Below are positions 44,280 through 52,852 of a stretch of 64,000 nucleotides of DNA, one piece after another. Both the position numbers and the translations under genes were made by a program. The DNA is from JABDPF01 sp037384065 (GTDB lineage: Bacteria > Pseudomonadota > Gammaproteobacteria > Xanthomonadales > SZUA-36), in assembly GCA_037384065.1 (NCBI GenBank), contig JARROJ010000006.1, forward strand, positions 1 through 64,000, in the 5' to 3' direction. Position 1 is the first letter of the stretch, and every line of letters begins with the position of its first letter. Below the pieces are notes generated by a model that did not search any database, was not told where the DNA came from, and was given only the letters and a program-made list of their open reading frames with translations.

Positions 44280-45235
44280 AGCTGTCGATCGTACTGCCCG
44301 TATTCAACGAGGAAGCGATGCTGGAAAACGCACTGGACCGGATCGCCTCCGTCCTCCAGAGCCACGACATCGACTTCGAGATGATTGCGGTCGACGACGG
44401 GTCGACCGATCGGACCTGGTCGGTCATCGAACGGGTCGCGGCAACGGCGACATGCGGTGAGCATCTTCGTGGCGTGCGGTTCAGCCGCAATTTCGGCAAG
44501 GAGGCCGCGATCTGTGCGGGACTTCGGCAAGCGTCCGGTGAAGCCGTCGTGGTCATGGATGCGGATCTGCAGCACCCGCCCGAGGTCATCCCGGAAATGG
44601 TCGAACTCTGGTCCAACGGCGGCTTCAGTGTCGTCGAAGGCATCAAACGAAACCGCCAGAGCGAATCCATGCTGCGGCGGCTGTCGGCCCTGTTTTTCTA
44701 CCGCGTACTGAAAAGCGGCACGGCGTTCGACCTGCGCAACTCCACGGACTTCAAACTGCTGGATCGCGGTGTCGTCGATACCTACCTGCAGTTTCCGGAA
44801 TACGGCCGATTATTCCGCGGCTTGACCGCGTGGATCGGTCTGCCCACGGCCGCGATCGAACTCGACATCCCGGAGCGGGCCGAAGGTCGTTCGGCGTGGC
44901 GCGTCGGCGCGTTGATCGACCTCGCCCGATCGACCATCGTGAGCTTCACCGCGCTGCCGCTCCATCTGATCTCCTGGATCGGTCTCCTGGGGTTCGTGGT
45001 GAGCATCGTGCTGGCGCTGCAGACCCTCTGGAACAAGCTGTTCGGTGATTCGGCCGAGGGCTTCCCCACGGTGATCCTGCTGATCCTCGGGATGGGCAGC
45101 CTGATCCTGCTGAGCCTCGGCATCATCGGCGAGTACCTCTCGGAACTGTACCGCGAGGTCAAAGGGCGGCCGCTGTATGTCGTTCGCGAAACGCTCGGAG
45201 CCGAGCAATCATCGGATCAGTCGAAGAAGCCGTAA
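44276..45235 (+). CDS. GT2-family polyprenyl-phosphate glycosyltransferase (GtrB/DPM1-like)
   Basis: 319 residues from GTG 44276, fixed by overlap with the gtrA stop and a GGGGG ribosome site. GT2 motifs: LSIVLPVFNEEAML, IAVDDGSTDRTW, VVVMDADLQHPPEVIPEMVE (donor Asp residues). Two C-terminal membrane helices (SWIGLLGFVVSIVLAL and VILLILGMGSLILLSLG). It attaches a sugar from a nucleotide donor to undecaprenyl phosphate for export by GtrA. A strong terminator follows 80 bases later. Confidence 0.93.
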   Translation: MKLSIVLPVFNEEAMLENALDRIASVLQSHDIDFEMIAVDDGSTDRTWSVIERVAATATCGEHLRGVRFSRNFGKEAAICAGLRQASGEAVVVMDADLQHPPEVIPEMVELWSNGGFSVVEGIKRNRQSESMLRRLSALFFYRVLKSGTAFDLRNSTDFKLLDRGVVDTYLQFPEYGRLFRGLTAWIGLPTAAIELDIPERAEGRSAWRVGALIDLARSTIVSFTALPLHLISWIGLLGFVVSIVLALQTLWNKLFGDSAEGFPTVILLILGMGSLILLSLGIIGEYLSELYREVKGRPLYVVRETLGAEQSSDQSKKP

Positions 45236-45317
45236 CCCCGCAGGCTGTTCAAAGACACGCCTTCAGCGGCGTCCGGTCGGCGGCCTGCGGCGCACTGAAG
45301 TCGCGTGTCGACAAAAG

Positions 45318-45351
45318 AAAGGCCCCGGCGAGAATGGTCGCCGGGGCCTTT
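45318..45351. terminator. Bidirectional rho-independent terminator
   Basis: AAAGGCCCCGGCGA and TCGCCGGGGCCTTT form a perfect 14-base stem with a 6-base loop (GAATGG). A-rich on the left and T-rich on the right, so it can act in both directions, between the convergent GtrB gene and the CTERM protein gene. Confidence 0.9.
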
Positions 45352-45370
45352 CGATTTGCTTATTTCGTGC

Positions 45371-46144
45371 TTATTTGCGTCGATACAGGCCGAACAGCCC
45401 GATCGCCCCCATCAGACTGACCAGCAGTGGAATGCCGATCGCGCCGAGCGTCGGCACCGGCTGAACGGGCGCCGCCGCGACGGTCGTGGTCGTCGCTGCA
45501 GCGGTGGTCGACGTGGTCGAAGCCGACGTCGTCGACGTGGTCGAAGCCGACGTCGTCGTAGTGGTGGAAGCGGCGGTCGTCGACGTCGTCGAGGCGACCG
45601 TGGTGGTCGTCGTCGAAGTCGTCGTCGTGGCCTCGCCCACGACGACCGAACCCAGTTCGGTAAAGCTGCCAGTCGGTGCGTAGCCCCAAACGAACTGAAC
45701 CGTGCCGCCCGTGGCGTCCGCCTTCAGGCAATTGCGCTCGAACGTCACGGTGACGGTATGGCCGCCCCCCGGAGTCGTCGCACCCGCGAGGCTCGCGTCG
45801 TACTGGATCGACGTGACGTTATAGCCACCCGAGACCTGCGTCGTTCCGCCGAATACTTTTGTAACCGAACCGGCATCGAACACGCCATTGTCGGGATTCC
45901 ACGTATTCTCGTCGGTCGGGTATACGTTACAGCCGCCCCAGATATCACCCTCGTACACGACCGTAAACCATTCCGGAAACGACGCGGGCGCGGAATATCC
46001 GCTCATATCGCCGGAGACGGTGAAGGTCAGGGAGTCGGCGGTCCAGCTGTCGACCGAGAACGTCAGGGCGGCCAGGGCCGAACTGGCCCATAACGAGCAA
46101 ACGGAAACAGCGATTGCACTCAGCAGACGTTTTGATCCGATCAT
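45371..46144 (-). CDS. Exported surface protein with Thr-rich linker and VPTL-type CTERM sorting signal
   Basis: 257 residues from ATG 46144. Signal peptide (LLSAIAVSVCSLWASSALA), a beta-rich domain of about 150 residues with two cysteines (GGCNVYP, ERNCLKA), a linker of about 55 residues made almost only of Thr, Ser, Ala and Val, and then VPTL, a hydrophobic helix and a short basic end LYRRK. This tripartite tail is the IPTL/VPTL-CTERM form of the PEP-CTERM-like sorting signals, where a dedicated membrane protease is thought to cut and release or anchor the protein. No exosortase-like gene is in the window. The Thr-rich linker is a likely glycosylation site. Function unknown. Confidence 0.82.
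   Translation of the reverse strand: MIGSKRLLSAIAVSVCSLWASSALAALTFSVDSWTADSLTFTVSGDMSGYSAPASFPEWFTVVYEGDIWGGCNVYPTDENTWNPDNGVFDAGSVTKVFGGTTQVSGGYNVTSIQYDASLAGATTPGGGHTVTVTFERNCLKADATGGTVQFVWGYAPTGSFTELGSVVVGEATTTTSTTTTTVASTTSTTAASTTTTTSASTTSTTSASTTSTTAAATTTTVAAAPVQPVPTLGAIGIPLLVSLMGAIGLFGLYRRK
45507..45554. repeat. Two tandem 24-base repeats within the Thr-rich linker
   Basis: The unit beginning GTCGACGTGGTCGAAGCC (24 bases) occurs twice without a gap at 45507-45530 and 45531-45554. On the minus strand each encodes TSASTTST-like residues. In-frame repeats of this kind can change the linker length by slippage or recombination. Degenerate copies continue on both sides (45480-45640). Confidence 0.8.
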
Positions 46145-46337
46145 TTCAGGCTCCCCAGCGTTGTATTTTTCTGTTTGGTGACCGCGAAGCGGCAGGCGTG
46201 AAATCCTGCATTCGCAGCCGCATTCGTTCAACACAGTATAGAATCGTTCCCTCGCTCGTCAACCCGGACGGGCGATCCGGTCCGGAGCACGGAATGGGTT
46301 TCGTGCGGCCGAACGCACCATCGACGGACGCGCTCCG

Positions 46338-46994
46338 CTAGTGTCCGGCGACCGCGAAATCGCCGACGAAGGGGTTGTTCCGGCGCTCCGCGCCGAAGGT
46401 CGACATCGGGCCGTGGCCGGGGATGAAGCGAACCGCGTCGCCGAGCGGGAACAGGCGGTCGCGAATGCTCGACACCAGGTCCGCCAGGTTGCCGCGCGGG
46501 AAATCCGTGCGCCCGATGGAGCCCTGGAACAGCACGTCACCGACCCAGGCCAGTTGCTCATCGGCGTTGTAGAACACGACGTGGCCCGGCGTGTGCCCGG
46601 GGCAGTGGATGACCTGCAGGCCGATTTCGCCGACGGTGACCGTGTCCCCCTGGACCAGCCAGCGGTCCGGCGTGAACGGCTCGACCGGCGTCATGCCCGC
46701 CATCCGGCACCACTCGGGCAACTTGTCGAGCCAGAAGCCATCGTCCTCGTGCGGACCTTCGATCGGCACCCCCAGGCGCTGACGCAGAACATCCGCCGCG
46801 GCGCAGTGGTCGACGTGGGCGTGGGTCAGGAGAATTTTCTCCACCTGCGCGCCCATCGCTTCGGCCGCACCCAGGATGCGCTCGGCCTCGCCGCCGGGAT
46901 CGACGATCGCGGCCTTGCCGGTGTCGGCGCATTTCATGATGGAGCAGTTCTGCTGGAACGGCGTGACCGGCACCACGGTGTACTGGATGGTCAT
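46338..46994 (-). CDS. MBL-fold metallo-hydrolase (glyoxalase II-like, YcbL type)
   Basis: 218 residues from ATG 46994. The metal motif is THAHVDHCAAADVL (HxHxDH), with further ligands in HCPGHTPGHVVFY, GDVLFQGSIGRTDFP and FIPGHGPMSTFGAERRNNPF. The short form without the C-terminal glyoxalase II domain corresponds to YcbL-type hydrolases, which cleave hydroxyacylglutathione-like thioesters. Cytoplasmic, apparently monocistronic. Confidence 0.93.
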   Translation of the reverse strand: MTIQYTVVPVTPFQQNCSIMKCADTGKAAIVDPGGEAERILGAAEAMGAQVEKILLTHAHVDHCAAADVLRQRLGVPIEGPHEDDGFWLDKLPEWCRMAGMTPVEPFTPDRWLVQGDTVTVGEIGLQVIHCPGHTPGHVVFYNADEQLAWVGDVLFQGSIGRTDFPRGNLADLVSSIRDRLFPLGDAVRFIPGHGPMSTFGAERRNNPFVGDFAVAGH

Positions 46995-47076
46995 CTCGGC
47001 ATCTGCAATAGCGGTTGATTCGGATCGCGAGAATAGCACAGCGCCGGGCCGGATTCGGCCCCTTGCCGCCGGCGGG

Positions 47077-48546
47077 CTAGAACCGTGCCGGGATCAGCCG
47101 GGCGCGCGGCGGCGGCGCGAGACGCGCGCTTTCGATCAGGCCCGGAACCGCCTCGGGGCCGTCGGCCAAAACCACCAGGTCGACGGACAGGCCCCGCCGC
47201 CCGGCAGGCTTGCGCAGTTCCGGCGGCAACGCGTAGGCGAGGCCGTGCACGCCCAGCGGGGCCAGCGCGACCGCTGCGGGGTCGCGTTCCGATGTGCGCA
47301 TGATCTTCGACTTGTGCCGCAGGCGGCCGCGCGCATCGTAAACCCGGAACTGCACGCGCAGGTTCTTGTGCGGCAGCGCCCGGTCGACGGCCCAGGCGCT
47401 GATGATCCCGTCGGGCGTGACGCCGGTGATCGCGGCTGCGTAACCCGGCGGCGGCCGGCGCGGGTCCGCTTCGGTCTCGTCCCAGGCCATGTTGGGGTAC
47501 GCGCTCCGGCCCTGTTTGATCGCGGCGCCGATCTCGAGCACCGCCGCGACGAACGCCGAACCGCGGTCGTTGACGCCGTCGTCGTAAAGGCCGGGGAAAC
47601 GATCCAGGCCGAGGCCCGGCACCTCGCCGTCCGCCTCGAACGACCAGATGAACGGCACGAAGGCGATGAAGCGCGGCTCCGACAGGGCGATCTCGTAGTG
47701 GTGCCGCAGGCGGGCGAGCAGCACGTCCGGCCAGTCGGCGCGCTGCAGGACCTCGTTGCGGGCCCAGGTTTCCGGGACGGCGATCAGGCGCTGTTCGGCG
47801 TGCATGTGCGCCAGCAGGCGGCGGTAATGATCGACAAAGCTGCGGTCCTCGTCACACCCGCCAAACAGGCTCTCGTAACAATTGAACCCGACCCAGTCGT
47901 AGTTCTCGGGAATGCTGAAGAAGCGGTGGTACAGATCGTAACCGGACAGGATCACGCCAATCGGCTTTTCCGGGAACACCAGCCGGACCCAGTCGTTGAC
48001 GTACACCAGGTCGCGATGGACATCGTCGTACACTTCGCCCGTCACGTACTGTTCGATGAAGGTAGGGTCGCGGTAGCGGACGAACTCGCGAAACGGCTCG
48101 TCCTTCGGATAGATCATCGCGACCGTGTCCAGCAACCCCTCGACCTCGATCCGCGCCCGCAGATCGACCAGCAGTTCCTCGAGCTCCTGCTCGGGCCGCG
48201 GGATGCCGCGCCGGTCCAGGAACAGGAACGGCTCGATGCTGAGGACGGCCTGGACACCGGCGTCCCGGGCCTCGCGCAGTCGATCGACCAGGTCCGGAAT
48301 GGCCGCCGCCGGGTCGCGCGCCGAACCCAGGTGAATCCAGGTCAGGTTGCCGAACGGCGCCAGCTCCCGGGTGAAGTTCCAGTGCCCCATGGCGCTGGCG
48401 TAGAAGCCGAAATACTGCAAATGCCCCCGGTCCGGCGGCGCCACCGCCACCGGGTCGGTGTTGGTCCGCGCCGGGCGCACATCGCCCGCGCCCCAGGCGG
48501 GCGCAGCGGCGCAGAGCGCGAACAGAAGCAGCAATAATCGGTTCAT
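47077..48546 (-). CDS. Secreted TIM-barrel-like protein of unknown function
   Basis: 489 residues with a signal peptide (RLLLLLFALCAAAPAWG). The body reads like a glycosidase-type barrel: LTWIHLGSARDP, GVQAVLSIEPFLFLDRRG, AMIYPKDEPFREFVRY, KPIGVILSGYDLYHRFF, WVGFNCYESLFGGCDED, IAVPETWARNEVLQRADWP. Glu in KDEPF and Glu in AVPETW lie at the ends of successive strands and could be a catalytic pair. The last 100 residues form a beta domain (ISAWAVDRALPHKNLRVQFR). I cannot assign a family. It precedes no obvious partner. Confidence 0.65.
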   Translation of the reverse strand: MNRLLLLLFALCAAAPAWGAGDVRPARTNTDPVAVAPPDRGHLQYFGFYASAMGHWNFTRELAPFGNLTWIHLGSARDPAAAIPDLVDRLREARDAGVQAVLSIEPFLFLDRRGIPRPEQELEELLVDLRARIEVEGLLDTVAMIYPKDEPFREFVRYRDPTFIEQYVTGEVYDDVHRDLVYVNDWVRLVFPEKPIGVILSGYDLYHRFFSIPENYDWVGFNCYESLFGGCDEDRSFVDHYRRLLAHMHAEQRLIAVPETWARNEVLQRADWPDVLLARLRHHYEIALSEPRFIAFVPFIWSFEADGEVPGLGLDRFPGLYDDGVNDRGSAFVAAVLEIGAAIKQGRSAYPNMAWDETEADPRRPPPGYAAAITGVTPDGIISAWAVDRALPHKNLRVQFRVYDARGRLRHKSKIMRTSERDPAAVALAPLGVHGLAYALPPELRKPAGRRGLSVDLVVLADGPEAVPGLIESARLAPPPRARLIPARF

Positions 48547-48708
48547 CGAGCGATCCCGGTAAAAAAGTTTGCCAGGCTCGATGCTAGCGGCTGCCCCGAC
48601 GCCCGGCTTGACCGCAGCGGCCCATCACTTGACCGCCCGGTGCCGAACCTGTCGGACCGCGTCCGCGTTCGAAAATTCAGCCGACCGGATTCGGCCGGCC
48701 GATGGCAC

Positions 48709-49155
48709 TCAATCGCTCACGGTGGCCAGGCACTCGATCTCCACCCGCGCGCCCAGCGCCAGTCCGCTGCTGCCCAGCGCGCTGCGGGCCGGCGGATCGA
48801 CCGGGAAGTACTCGACGTAGACCTCGTTCATCGCGGCCCATTCGGCGATATCGGCCAGGAACACGGTGCACTTGACGACTTCGCCCAGCGACGAGCCGTG
48901 CTTTTCGAGGCTGGCCTTGATGTTCTCCAGCGTCTGGCGGGTTTCGCCGGCGATGCCGCCTGCGGCGAGGTTCCGGGTTCCCGGAACGTTGCCGATCTTG
49001 CCGGACAGGTACAGCATGTGGTCCACGCGGACCGCGTCCGAGAACGGCAATGTCATGTCGGGGTTGGCGCTGTAGTGTTCGACATCGGGTCCGGCCGCGC
49101 TCACGGCGGCGGGAAACGCGGCGCACAGCGCCAGTACGATGCAAGCGGGTCTCAT
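48709..49155 (-). CDS. Exported RidA-family protein
   Basis: 148 residues from ATG 49155, with GGGAGA upstream and a signal peptide (ACIVLALCAAFPAAVSA). The RidA fold is evident: YLSGKIGNVPGTRNLAAGG, ENIKASLEKHGSSLGEVVKC, VFLADIAEWAAMNEVYVEYF and the arginine of the imine-binding pocket in PPARSALGSSGLALGARVEIE. Cytoplasmic RidA deaminates reactive enamines; a periplasmic copy is unusual and its substrate unknown. Confidence 0.88.
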   Translation of the reverse strand: MRPACIVLALCAAFPAAVSAAGPDVEHYSANPDMTLPFSDAVRVDHMLYLSGKIGNVPGTRNLAAGGIAGETRQTLENIKASLEKHGSSLGEVVKCTVFLADIAEWAAMNEVYVEYFPVDPPARSALGSSGLALGARVEIECLATVSD

Positions 49156-49225
49156 TTGGATTCTCCCAGGCAAAGTTGAAGGATCGGGGCCGCGCGCCGG
49201 GGTTCCTGACGCGCGACCGCAAGGC

Positions 49226-50902
49226 TCAGATCGCCCCGCGACGGGCGAACCCGGCGATGTGCTCCGCCGCGCGGAACGCCAGCGCCTGGATCGTCATCGT
49301 CGGCTGGCCGCGACCCGAGGTCACGAGGCTGGAGCCGTCGCAGATGAACAGGTTCGGCACGTCGTGGGCGCGATGGTAGCGATCGACGACGGACGCCGCC
49401 GGGTCGTCGCCCATGCGGCAGGTGCCCAGCAGGTGGGCCAGAACGGTCTCCGGCACGATCGGCTCGCGCCAGACCCGGCGCGCCCCCGCCGCCTCGGCGA
49501 TCTCCACGGACCGGTCCTGCAGAAAGGCCATCATCGCCAGGTCGTCGGCGTGATCGTGGTAGGTCATGCGCATGGCGGGACGGCCGATACGGTCCTTGAG
49601 TTCGGGGTCCAGCGTGATGTTGTTGGATTCAACCGCCAGCGACGTGGTGCTGGCGAGCAGGCTCATGCGACGCGTGAAATCATGCCGCAACAGGTCCTTG
49701 TGCGCCTTGCCCCAGCGTGGCGCATCGGGCGGCAGGCCGTTCTCGGCAAACATGAGGGGCGAACCCTGGATGAACGCGCGGGCATCGATGCCGCCGCCGC
49801 CATAGAATCCGCGCCGCGGATCGTTCTCGTAGAAATCGTGCACGATGCGGGTCACCTGAACGCTCTTGTGTTCGTTGAGCGGTTCGTCGAACACCGCGTG
49901 CACCAGTGAGTGACCGTTGGCCATCAGGTACTTGCCGACCAGGCCCGAGCCGTTGGCCAGGCCGTCGGGGTGGCGTGAGGATTCCGACATCAGCAACAGG
50001 CGCGGCGTTTCGCCGCCGTTGGCGGCCACGATGACCGCCTTCGCCTTCTGCGCCTGCTGGCGTCCCTGCGCGTCGACGTAGGCCACCTCGGTGACCCGGC
50101 CGGCCGCATTGGTGTCGATCCGGAACACGGTCGACAGGGGCCGGATTTCGCAGCGACCCGTCGCCTCGGCCAGCGGAATCATCGCCGCGAGCGTGGAGGA
50201 CTTGGCGTTGGCTTCGCAACCGAAACCCATGCAGAAGCCGCAATGGACGCAGGCCGGACGGTTGTTGTGGGGCTGCGACAGGATCGCCATCGGGGCGGGT
50301 TGCGCGTGCAGGCCGATTGCCCTCGCCCCTTTTTCGAGCAACACGCCGGACGACTTCACCGGCAGCGGCGGCACCGGGTAGGGCCGCGAGCGTGGCGGAT
50401 CGAACGGACCCGGTGCACCGGAAACCCCGATCTCCCAATCCACCTTCGTGTAATAGGGCTCGAGTTCCTCGTAACGGATCGGCCAGTCGGCGAAGCCGGT
50501 GCCGCCGATCGGGCCCAGCAGGCTGCGTTCCTGGAAGTCGACCGGCCGCATGCGCCAGTAATTGGCCGTGAAATGAACGCTGCTGCCGCCCACGCCGCGC
50601 GCATACAGGGCCGGCGGCGGCCCGCTGTCGGCCACCCGGGCGGTCTCGCCCGCGGTATGCCGAAAGGTCTGGGGGTCGCTCCACAAAGGGTGGCGCATCA
50701 TCTCGCCCTGGAACAGGACCTTGATCTCGTCGTGGCTGAAATCGCCGGCGGTCCGGTACGGCCCCTGCTCGAGGACGACCACGTCGAAACCGGCCGTCGC
50801 GAGTTCTTTGGCCAGGATGCCGCCGGCCGCGCCGGACCCGATGATGACGAAATCGACGTCCTTGCGGGTATCGAAACGGACGGCGGGTTTATCCCTGCTC
50901 AT
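49226..50902 (-). CDS. GMC-family FAD oxidoreductase (gluconate 2-dehydrogenase-like large subunit)
   Basis: 558 residues from ATG 50902. The FAD motif GSGAAGGILAKELATAGFDV is near residue 21, with ARGVGGSSVHFTANYWRM and CVHCGFCMGFGCEANAKS cysteines in the middle. C-terminal GMC motifs: HLLGTCRMGDDP, CDGSSLVTSGRGQPTMTIQALA. It oxidises a sugar or sugar acid and likely passes electrons through a partner. It overlaps subunit 3 by 14 bases. No signal peptide; the partner carries the Tat signal and would co-export it. The cytochrome c subunit of classical gluconate dehydrogenase is not in the window. Confidence 0.9.
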   Translation of the reverse strand: MSRDKPAVRFDTRKDVDFVIIGSGAAGGILAKELATAGFDVVVLEQGPYRTAGDFSHDEIKVLFQGEMMRHPLWSDPQTFRHTAGETARVADSGPPPALYARGVGGSSVHFTANYWRMRPVDFQERSLLGPIGGTGFADWPIRYEELEPYYTKVDWEIGVSGAPGPFDPPRSRPYPVPPLPVKSSGVLLEKGARAIGLHAQPAPMAILSQPHNNRPACVHCGFCMGFGCEANAKSSTLAAMIPLAEATGRCEIRPLSTVFRIDTNAAGRVTEVAYVDAQGRQQAQKAKAVIVAANGGETPRLLLMSESSRHPDGLANGSGLVGKYLMANGHSLVHAVFDEPLNEHKSVQVTRIVHDFYENDPRRGFYGGGGIDARAFIQGSPLMFAENGLPPDAPRWGKAHKDLLRHDFTRRMSLLASTTSLAVESNNITLDPELKDRIGRPAMRMTYHDHADDLAMMAFLQDRSVEIAEAAGARRVWREPIVPETVLAHLLGTCRMGDDPAASVVDRYHRAHDVPNLFICDGSSLVTSGRGQPTMTIQALAFRAAEHIAGFARRGAI

Positions 50903-51488
50903 GATGGTCACTCCCCGCCGCCTCCCGCGCGTCGTAGTAGCCGAACGGCGGCTGCCAGGCATGCAGGTTTTCGAACCCCAGCAGCGCCCAACCGGCCTTG
51001 TCGCGATTGCCGCCCCAGGAGGGCATTGCGAACATCCCGCAATGCGTCAGGAAGATCATCAACTGAAAGAATGGCGTCTCGTCGACGGCCTGCAGCAGTT
51101 CGGTCTGTTGCGCGAACGACAGATCCGCGAATCGCGCCGCGCCGCCGGCCCGTTCCGCCGCGCGCCGGTCGAGGTCGCGCAGGCCCGCTTTGAGCATCGG
51201 CGCGCTTTCGGCCATGAAGTCGCCAAGGACCGTGTCGAGGAAATGGACGGCGCCGGCGTCGCTCGCGCCGGGCAGATCGTCGCGCGGAATGATCTGGTCG
51301 ACGACCGCGGTGAAACCCAGCGCCTCGGCGTCGGTCATGTGGGCCCAGGCGGCCCCGGCGGCGTGCCGCTCCGCGGCCACCTCCCCCGCGGCGAGCAGCA
51401 ACGGCGCGTTGAACGCGAGCCATCCGCCCCCCGCCAGTTTTCCGGTTTCCGCCAGGAAGCGGCGACGACTTTTCGCCCGATCATGCAT
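50889..51488 (-). CDS. Gluconate 2-dehydrogenase subunit 3 family protein, Tat-exported
   Basis: 199 residues from ATG 51488 with GAGGAGA upstream. The N-terminus SRRRFLAETGKLAGGG is a twin-arginine signal. The body matches the subunit 3 family: TDAEALGFTAVVDQIIPRDDLPGASDAGAVHFLD, quoted in part as VVDQIIPRDDLPGASDAGAV, and LTHCGMFAMPSWGGN. Subunit 3 escorts the GMC flavoprotein to the periplasm. First gene of a two-gene operon. Confidence 0.88.
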   Translation of the reverse strand: MHDRAKSRRRFLAETGKLAGGGWLAFNAPLLLAAGEVAAERHAAGAAWAHMTDAEALGFTAVVDQIIPRDDLPGASDAGAVHFLDTVLGDFMAESAPMLKAGLRDLDRRAAERAGGAARFADLSFAQQTELLQAVDETPFFQLMIFLTHCGMFAMPSWGGNRDKAGWALLGFENLHAWQPPFGYYDAREAAGSDHHEQG

Positions 51489-51717
51489 GGAGATCTCCTC
51501 ATCTGTGGTGCCGGACCGATCGTCCGCTCGGGAACCCCCGGCGGTGCGCGCATCCCGGGCTGTTTCTCGTGCACCCACTATAGCCAAAACCGGGCGATGC
51601 GGTACGCCGATGTTGCATCGGCGGGTACGGGGACAGCCCGGACGCCGCCGACCGCTGGCCAGCGCCCTGCCGATGCATTATCTTGAATGCGAGACCATCC
51701 TCACGGAGCATCCTGCC

Positions 51718-52836
51718 ATGCGCCGACGCACCTTCAGCGCCGCCCTGCTTGCCGGCCTCGGCATCGCGGCGACACCCGTTCCGCTTCGCGCCGCCCTAAC
51801 GCCGAGCCCCCGACCGCTCGACCTCCTGATTCTCGGCGGCACCGGTTTCCTCGGCCCCGCAACCGTCGACCACGCGCTGGCCCGGGGCCACCGGGTCACG
51901 CTGTTCAATCGCGGCAAAACCAACGCCGACCTGTTTCCGCAACTCGAGACCATCATCGGCGACCGCGACCCGGACGTCGGCGCCGGCCTGGACGGCCTCG
52001 CCGGGCGGCAGTGGGACGCCGTGATCGACAACTCCGGTTACCTGCCGCGAACCGTCGCCGCATCCAGTCGCCTGCTCGCGCCCAACGTCGGCCAGTACCT
52101 GTTCGTGTCGACGATCTGCCAGTACGACAACTGGCTGGAAGGGCCGCCGGGTGGGACCGAGGACCGCCCGCGCGCAACGCTGGAGGACCCCGCGAGCGAG
52201 GACATCACCGCCCACTACTGTGAATTGAAGGCCTACTGCGAACGCGCGGCGGAAGCGGCGCTGCCGGGCCGCGTCACGCACATGCGTCCGGGCCTGATCG
52301 TCGGGCCGCGCGACCGCAGCGACCGCTTCACGTACTGGCCCGTGCGGATGGCGCGCGGCGGCGAGGTGCTGGCGCCCGGCAAACCGTCCGACCGGACCCA
52401 GTACATCGACGTGCGCGACCTGGCGGCGTTCATGGTGCACTGCGTCGAACGCGGGCTGACCGGCCCCTTCAACGCGGTTCGCATGCCGCTGCCGTTCGGC
52501 GAATTCCTGCGCGGTTGCCGGGAGGCGATCAATCCCGACGCCGCGCTGACCTGGGTGCCGTCCGATTTCCTGGCCGGTCAGGACGTTCGACCCTGGCGGG
52601 ACCTGCATCTCTGGGTGGACGCCGACGGCCCGCAGGCCGGGTCACTTGCGTGGTCGTCGCAGAAAGCGATCGATGCCGGGCTCACGTTCCGCCCGCTGGC
52701 GGCGACCGCCCGCGATACCCTCGCCTGGTTCCGCACGCTGCCGGCCGAACGCCAGGCGGTGCTGCGCGCCGGGCTCGACGCCGAGCGCGAGGCCGCGGTG
52801 CTGGCGGCCTGGCAGGCACACCAATCCGTCACCTGA
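51718..52836 (+). CDS. Exported NAD-dependent epimerase/dehydratase family protein
   Basis: 372 residues from ATG 51718; MRRRTFSAALLAGLGIAATP is a Tat-like signal. Rossmann motif LLILGGTGFLGPATVDHAL, then VSTICQYDNW where Tyr-x-x-x-Lys of SDRs appears weakened, and MRPGLIVGPRDRSDRF, typical of extended-SDR isomerases. NAD-binding proteins exported by Tat fold with cofactor in the cytoplasm, as in sugar oxidoreductases. It is divergent from the GMC pair, suggesting a shared role in periplasmic sugar oxidation. Substrate unknown. Confidence 0.82.
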   Translation: MRRRTFSAALLAGLGIAATPVPLRAALTPSPRPLDLLILGGTGFLGPATVDHALARGHRVTLFNRGKTNADLFPQLETIIGDRDPDVGAGLDGLAGRQWDAVIDNSGYLPRTVAASSRLLAPNVGQYLFVSTICQYDNWLEGPPGGTEDRPRATLEDPASEDITAHYCELKAYCERAAEAALPGRVTHMRPGLIVGPRDRSDRFTYWPVRMARGGEVLAPGKPSDRTQYIDVRDLAAFMVHCVERGLTGPFNAVRMPLPFGEFLRGCREAINPDAALTWVPSDFLAGQDVRPWRDLHLWVDADGPQAGSLAWSSQKAIDAGLTFRPLAATARDTLAWFRTLPAERQAVLRAGLDAEREAAVLAAWQAHQSVT

Positions 52837-52852
52837 GCTGAAAATTACCGTC

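Noticed and set aside
45480..45640. Tandem repeats considered as a CRISPR array
   Set aside because: Units are adjacent without spacers and lie in the coding frame of a Thr/Ser-rich linker.
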